From: Coriobacteriia bacterium
Lineage (GTDB): Bacteria; Actinomycetota; Coriobacteriia; Anaerosomatales; PALSA-660
Direction of reading: 5' to 3'
DNA: 7,554 nt
NCBI GenBank assembly: GCA_003133285.1
Contig: PKWR01000043.1
Location: 7,492 to 15,045, forward strand
Shown: positions 5,860 through 7,554 of the stretch, piece by piece
Position numbering within the stretch: the first letter of the stretch is position 1
How the letters are laid out: every line of letters starts with the position of its first letter
Position numbers and translations under genes: made by a program
The notes under the pieces: model-generated
The model's database searches: none
Seen by the model: only the letters and a program-made list of their open reading frames with translations
What the model was told of the DNA's origin: nothing

Positions 5860-6321
5860 CTACTGCACGACGATCTTCCCATATACCATCCGCATCCCGC
5901 AGCTGAAGCTGTACTCCCCGGCCTTCATGGCGGGGAGCTTCACGACCGCGCCTCCGTTCGTAAGGTCCTGGTTCACCGAGAAGTCGGGGATCAGCACGCT
6001 CCCAAGGCACCCGCTGCCTTGGCCGAACGAGATCTCGAGGGGCACGCCCGCCTTCGCGTGGATGACCGAGGGATCGTAGTAGCCCTTCGTCAGGTCGACG
6101 GAGATCCGCTGCACGCTGCCCTCGACCTTGGCGGTCCCTTCAGGGGCGCCCGCGGGGACCTGGGACGCGGATGGAGCCGGCACCGCCGGAGCGGGGTTCG
6201 TCGCGGCGGGCGCGGTGCCTGATGCGGGCGGAGCCGCAGGGGCGGAGCACGCGACGGCGGCAAGGGTGGCCAAGGTCAGGAGCGCGGCGGCGCCCACGCG
6301 CAATCTCATCGTCACTGGCAT
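5860..6321 (-). CDS. Cupredoxin-domain lipoprotein, probable copper-binding
   Basis: A 153-residue exported protein. Residues 1-25 are a lipoprotein-type signal peptide: MRLR, hydrophobic AAALLTLATL, then AVAC with cysteine 25 as the lipidated residue. Residues 26-61 are an Ala/Pro-rich tether. From about 65 to the end is a small cupredoxin-like domain: GVPLEISF, GCLGSVLIPDF with C105, AGEYSFSCGMRMVYGKIVV with C141, M143 and M145, which look like copper ligands. Single-domain relatives bind or pass on copper outside the membrane; that role is known for the family and inferred here. ATG at 6321 is chosen because GAGAGGA (6335-6329) is 7 bases upstream; the frame is open to 6399 and a second ATG lies at 6309. 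Divergent from the PIG-L gene; convergent with the regulator. No copper-regulator box was recognised. Confidence 0.85.
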   Translation of the reverse strand: MPVTMRLRVGAAALLTLATLAAVACSAPAAPPASGTAPAATNPAPAVPAPSASQVPAGAPEGTAKVEGSVQRISVDLTKGYYDPSVIHAKAGVPLEISFGQGSGCLGSVLIPDFSVNQDLTNGGAVVKLPAMKAGEYSFSCGMRMVYGKIVVQ

Positions 6322-6328
6322 CCACAGG

Positions 6329-6335
6329 TCCTCTC
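6329..6335 (-). promoter_or_regulatory. Ribosome-binding site deciding the cupredoxin start
   Basis: GAGAGGA on the minus strand, 7 bases before the ATG at 6321. It favours this start over the upstream ATGs at 6348 and 6399 and the internal one at 6309. Confidence 0.65.
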
Positions 6336-6472
6336 GAGTGGGTCTCATGTGATCGAAGCGGCGCGAAAGCGCCCCGGCTCCGGCAAGGGCACGGCACACC
6401 CTCCAGCCTCATGTAAGCACACGATACGCCAGCATCTCGCGCGGTGTGGCACTGCTCTTGCTAGCATTGACC

Positions 6473-6573
6473 TCGAGGGCCTGGGCGCTCCGTCTTCCCC
6501 CCTCGAACCTCGACGGAGCTTGCCCGCTCTTGAAGTACACGAGCCGCCTCCCCCCAGGTGGCTCGTACCTTTT
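6473..6573 (+). ncRNA. Candidate structured RNA: hairpin with pseudoknot potential plus terminator
   Basis: GGGC-GCTCCGTC (6483-6494) pairs with GACGGAGC and GCCC (6512-6525, TT bulge) to give 12 bp around a 17-base loop. Seven loop bases CCCTCGA (6500-6506) are complementary to TCGAGGG (6473-6479) just before the stem, an H-type pseudoknot arrangement. A terminator-like hairpin follows at 6539-6573. No promoter for it was identified and it matches no riboswitch class that I recognise. It could be a small RNA, or an attenuator in a long leader of the PIG-L gene if transcription starts upstream of 6473. Confidence 0.3.
6539..6573 (+). terminator. Intrinsic-type terminator upstream of the PIG-L gene
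   Basis: ACGAGCCGCC (6539-6548) pairs with GGTGGCTCGT (6557-6566), 10 bp with one G-U, loop TCCCCCCA, followed by ACCTTTT. Only the plus strand has the T-run. It lies ahead of the gene and ahead of TATAAT at 6608, so it would end a transcript begun upstream, not one from the PIG-L promoter. Confidence 0.5.
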
Positions 6574-6607
6574 CCGGACGTGCCCGCGAGGGCCATCCGT
6601 CGGAGGC

Positions 6608-6613
6608 TATAAT
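6608..6613 (+). promoter_or_regulatory. Perfect -10 hexamer TATAAT ahead of the PIG-L gene
   Basis: TATAAT is 40 bases before the ATG at 6654, in a region of high GC where it is unlikely by chance. No good -35 is seen 16-18 bases upstream. Confidence 0.5.
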
Positions 6614-6653
6614 CGCGGCACTCGTCCGCAGACCGGCTTGGAGACTCGCGACC

Positions 6654-7554
6654 ATGATCAGGCGCGGAACACCGCTCAACATCCTCGTGATCGCCGTCCT
6701 CGCCATCCTCGGCATGGCCGTGTCCTGGGCCGCGGTCGCAGCCATACGCGCTGCCGCCGTGAGCACCGGGACCCCGATGCGCGCAGGAGACCTCGGCCGC
6801 CGTGTCCTCGTGATCGCGCCGCACCCCGACGACGAGTCGCTCGCGACCGGCGGGACGATCCACCACCTGGTCGCCGAGGGTGCACAGGTCAAGGTCGTCA
6901 TCGTCACGGCCGGCGATTCCTACCGCAACGCCGCCGCACGCATCAGCGGCGGCACGGCCGACAAATCCGCGTACCTCAAGCTCGGCGAGGTCCGGCATCA
7001 GGAGAGCCTCGCCGCGGCAGCCCGCCTGGGCCTCCCTGCCACCGACGTGATCTCGCTCGGCTACACCGACGGGGTCACCTCGTCGATGTGGGGCGGGAAT
7101 TGGGACAGCTCCAAGCCGGTGACGGGACGCGCCGGCGTCGATGCCGTGCCGTACTCTTGGGCCTTCAGCCAAGGAGTGGCGCAGTGCGGGCAGGACGTCG
7201 CGACCGATCTGGAGTCCGTGATCAAGGGGTTCCGTCCCGACACGATCATCACGTCCGACGTCTACGAGACGCATCCCGACCACGCCACGGTCGCCGCGTT
7301 CGCGTCATACGCCATGGACGATGTCGGGTTCGCCGGCCGTCGCCTGAGCTACGTCGTGCACTTCCGCCACTACCCCTACCCGTGGGGCAACCTCCCTGCG
7401 ACGGCGCTCAACCCCCCGCCGCAACTGGTCTCCTCCGACACCGCCTGGTTCGCGTTCCCGCTCGATGCGAGCGACCTGGAGGCCAAGACCGCCGCCGTCG
7501 ACGAGTACGCGAGCCAGTCGGAGATCGCCGACATGGGCTTGTACATGCGCGCCC
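6654..7554 (+). CDS. Membrane-anchored PIG-L family deacetylase, 3'-truncated by window edge
   Basis: 300 codons are visible and the frame runs off the right edge. An N-terminal hydrophobic helix (residues about 9-34, after MIRRG) anchors the protein, with the catalytic domain outside the cytosol. VLVIAPHPDDESLATGG (51-67) is the PIG-L/LmbE motif: H57 and D60 as zinc ligands, D59 as general base. GEVRHQES (111-118) and THPDHATV (206-213, H210 as third zinc ligand) complete the site. Family members remove N-acetyl groups from GlcNAc-containing molecules such as GlcNAc-PI, the mycothiol precursor or cell-wall and lipid sugars; the substrate here is unknown, and the membrane anchor argues for an envelope glycan rather than mycothiol. 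ATG at 6654 follows GGAG by about 10 bases, a weak ribosome-binding site. Divergent from the cupredoxin gene. Confidence 0.88.
   Translation, partial: MIRRGTPLNILVIAVLAILGMAVSWAAVAAIRAAAVSTGTPMRAGDLGRRVLVIAPHPDDESLATGGTIHHLVAEGAQVKVVIVTAGDSYRNAAARISGGTADKSAYLKLGEVRHQESLAAAARLGLPATDVISLGYTDGVTSSMWGGNWDSSKPVTGRAGVDAVPYSWAFSQGVAQCGQDVATDLESVIKGFRPDTIITSDVYETHPDHATVAAFASYAMDDVGFAGRRLSYVVHFRHYPYPWGNLPATALNPPPQLVSSDTAWFAFPLDASDLEAKTAAVDEYASQSEIADMGLYMRA

Larger units (their letters stand above)
6322..6653. other. 332-base divergent gap between the cupredoxin and PIG-L genes
   Basis: No protein-coding gene is convincing here. On the cupredoxin side there is a small hairpin GGCGC-GAAA-GCGCC (6360-6373) in its mRNA leader and no clear promoter. 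On the PIG-L side come a long hairpin, a terminator-like hairpin and a perfect TATAAT, listed separately. Confidence 0.6.

Noticed and set aside
1..7554. CRISPR arrays, insertion sequences, tRNA or rRNA genes
   Set aside because: No regularly spaced repeats, transposase motifs, terminal repeats or cloverleaf/rRNA signatures were seen.

Overview
The window is GC-rich (by eye about two thirds G+C). It has compact genes, several GTG starts, good Shine-Dalgarno sites and A-type promoter elements. Gene content and a lipoprotein-type exported protein suggest a bacterium, most likely a high-GC Gram-positive (Actinomycetota). An anaerobic, Coriobacteriia-like lineage is possible because of the molybdate-type Mop protein and the HTH/PBP-like regulator. 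That placement is inference; there is no rRNA or marker gene here.

Layout, left to right. (1) The 3' part of threonine synthase (+, cut by the left edge) ends at 1304, tail to tail with the next block. (2) A minus-strand block, transcribed right to left, runs MBL-fold hydrolase (4227-3379), a 255-base structured leader, a secreted YycO/YiiX-like permuted NlpC/P60 amidase (3123-2458), then a membrane-anchored seven-blade beta-propeller protein (2391-1312). The last two look like one operon of envelope proteins. (3) A plus-strand pair lies divergent to the MBL gene: a 68-residue Mop/TOBE oxyanion-binding protein (4378-4584) with a GC-rich terminator, then a promoter-operator region and a winged-helix regulator with a PBP-like sensor domain. 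This regulator is split by a one-base frameshift at about 5463; its remaining 82 residues continue to 5711 in the next frame. (4) A convergent 148-base gap carries an 11-bp hairpin. It is followed on the minus strand by a cupredoxin-domain lipoprotein (6321-5860). (5) A 332-base divergent gap holds a 12-bp hairpin with pseudoknot potential, an intrinsic-type terminator and a perfect TATAAT. (6) A membrane-anchored PIG-L family deacetylase starts at 6654 and runs off the right edge.

Functional links. Mop and the HTH/PBP-like regulator probably belong together in molybdate or tungstate handling, but no transporter or molybdoenzyme is visible. The YycO-like enzyme, the propeller, the cupredoxin lipoprotein and the PIG-L protein are all predicted to act at or outside the membrane. 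No CRISPR array, mobile element, tRNA or rRNA was seen. The observations most worth checking are the frameshifted regulator, the promoter/operator in front of it, the duplicated Shine-Dalgarno sequence in the YycO leader, and the structured RNA candidate at 6473-6573.
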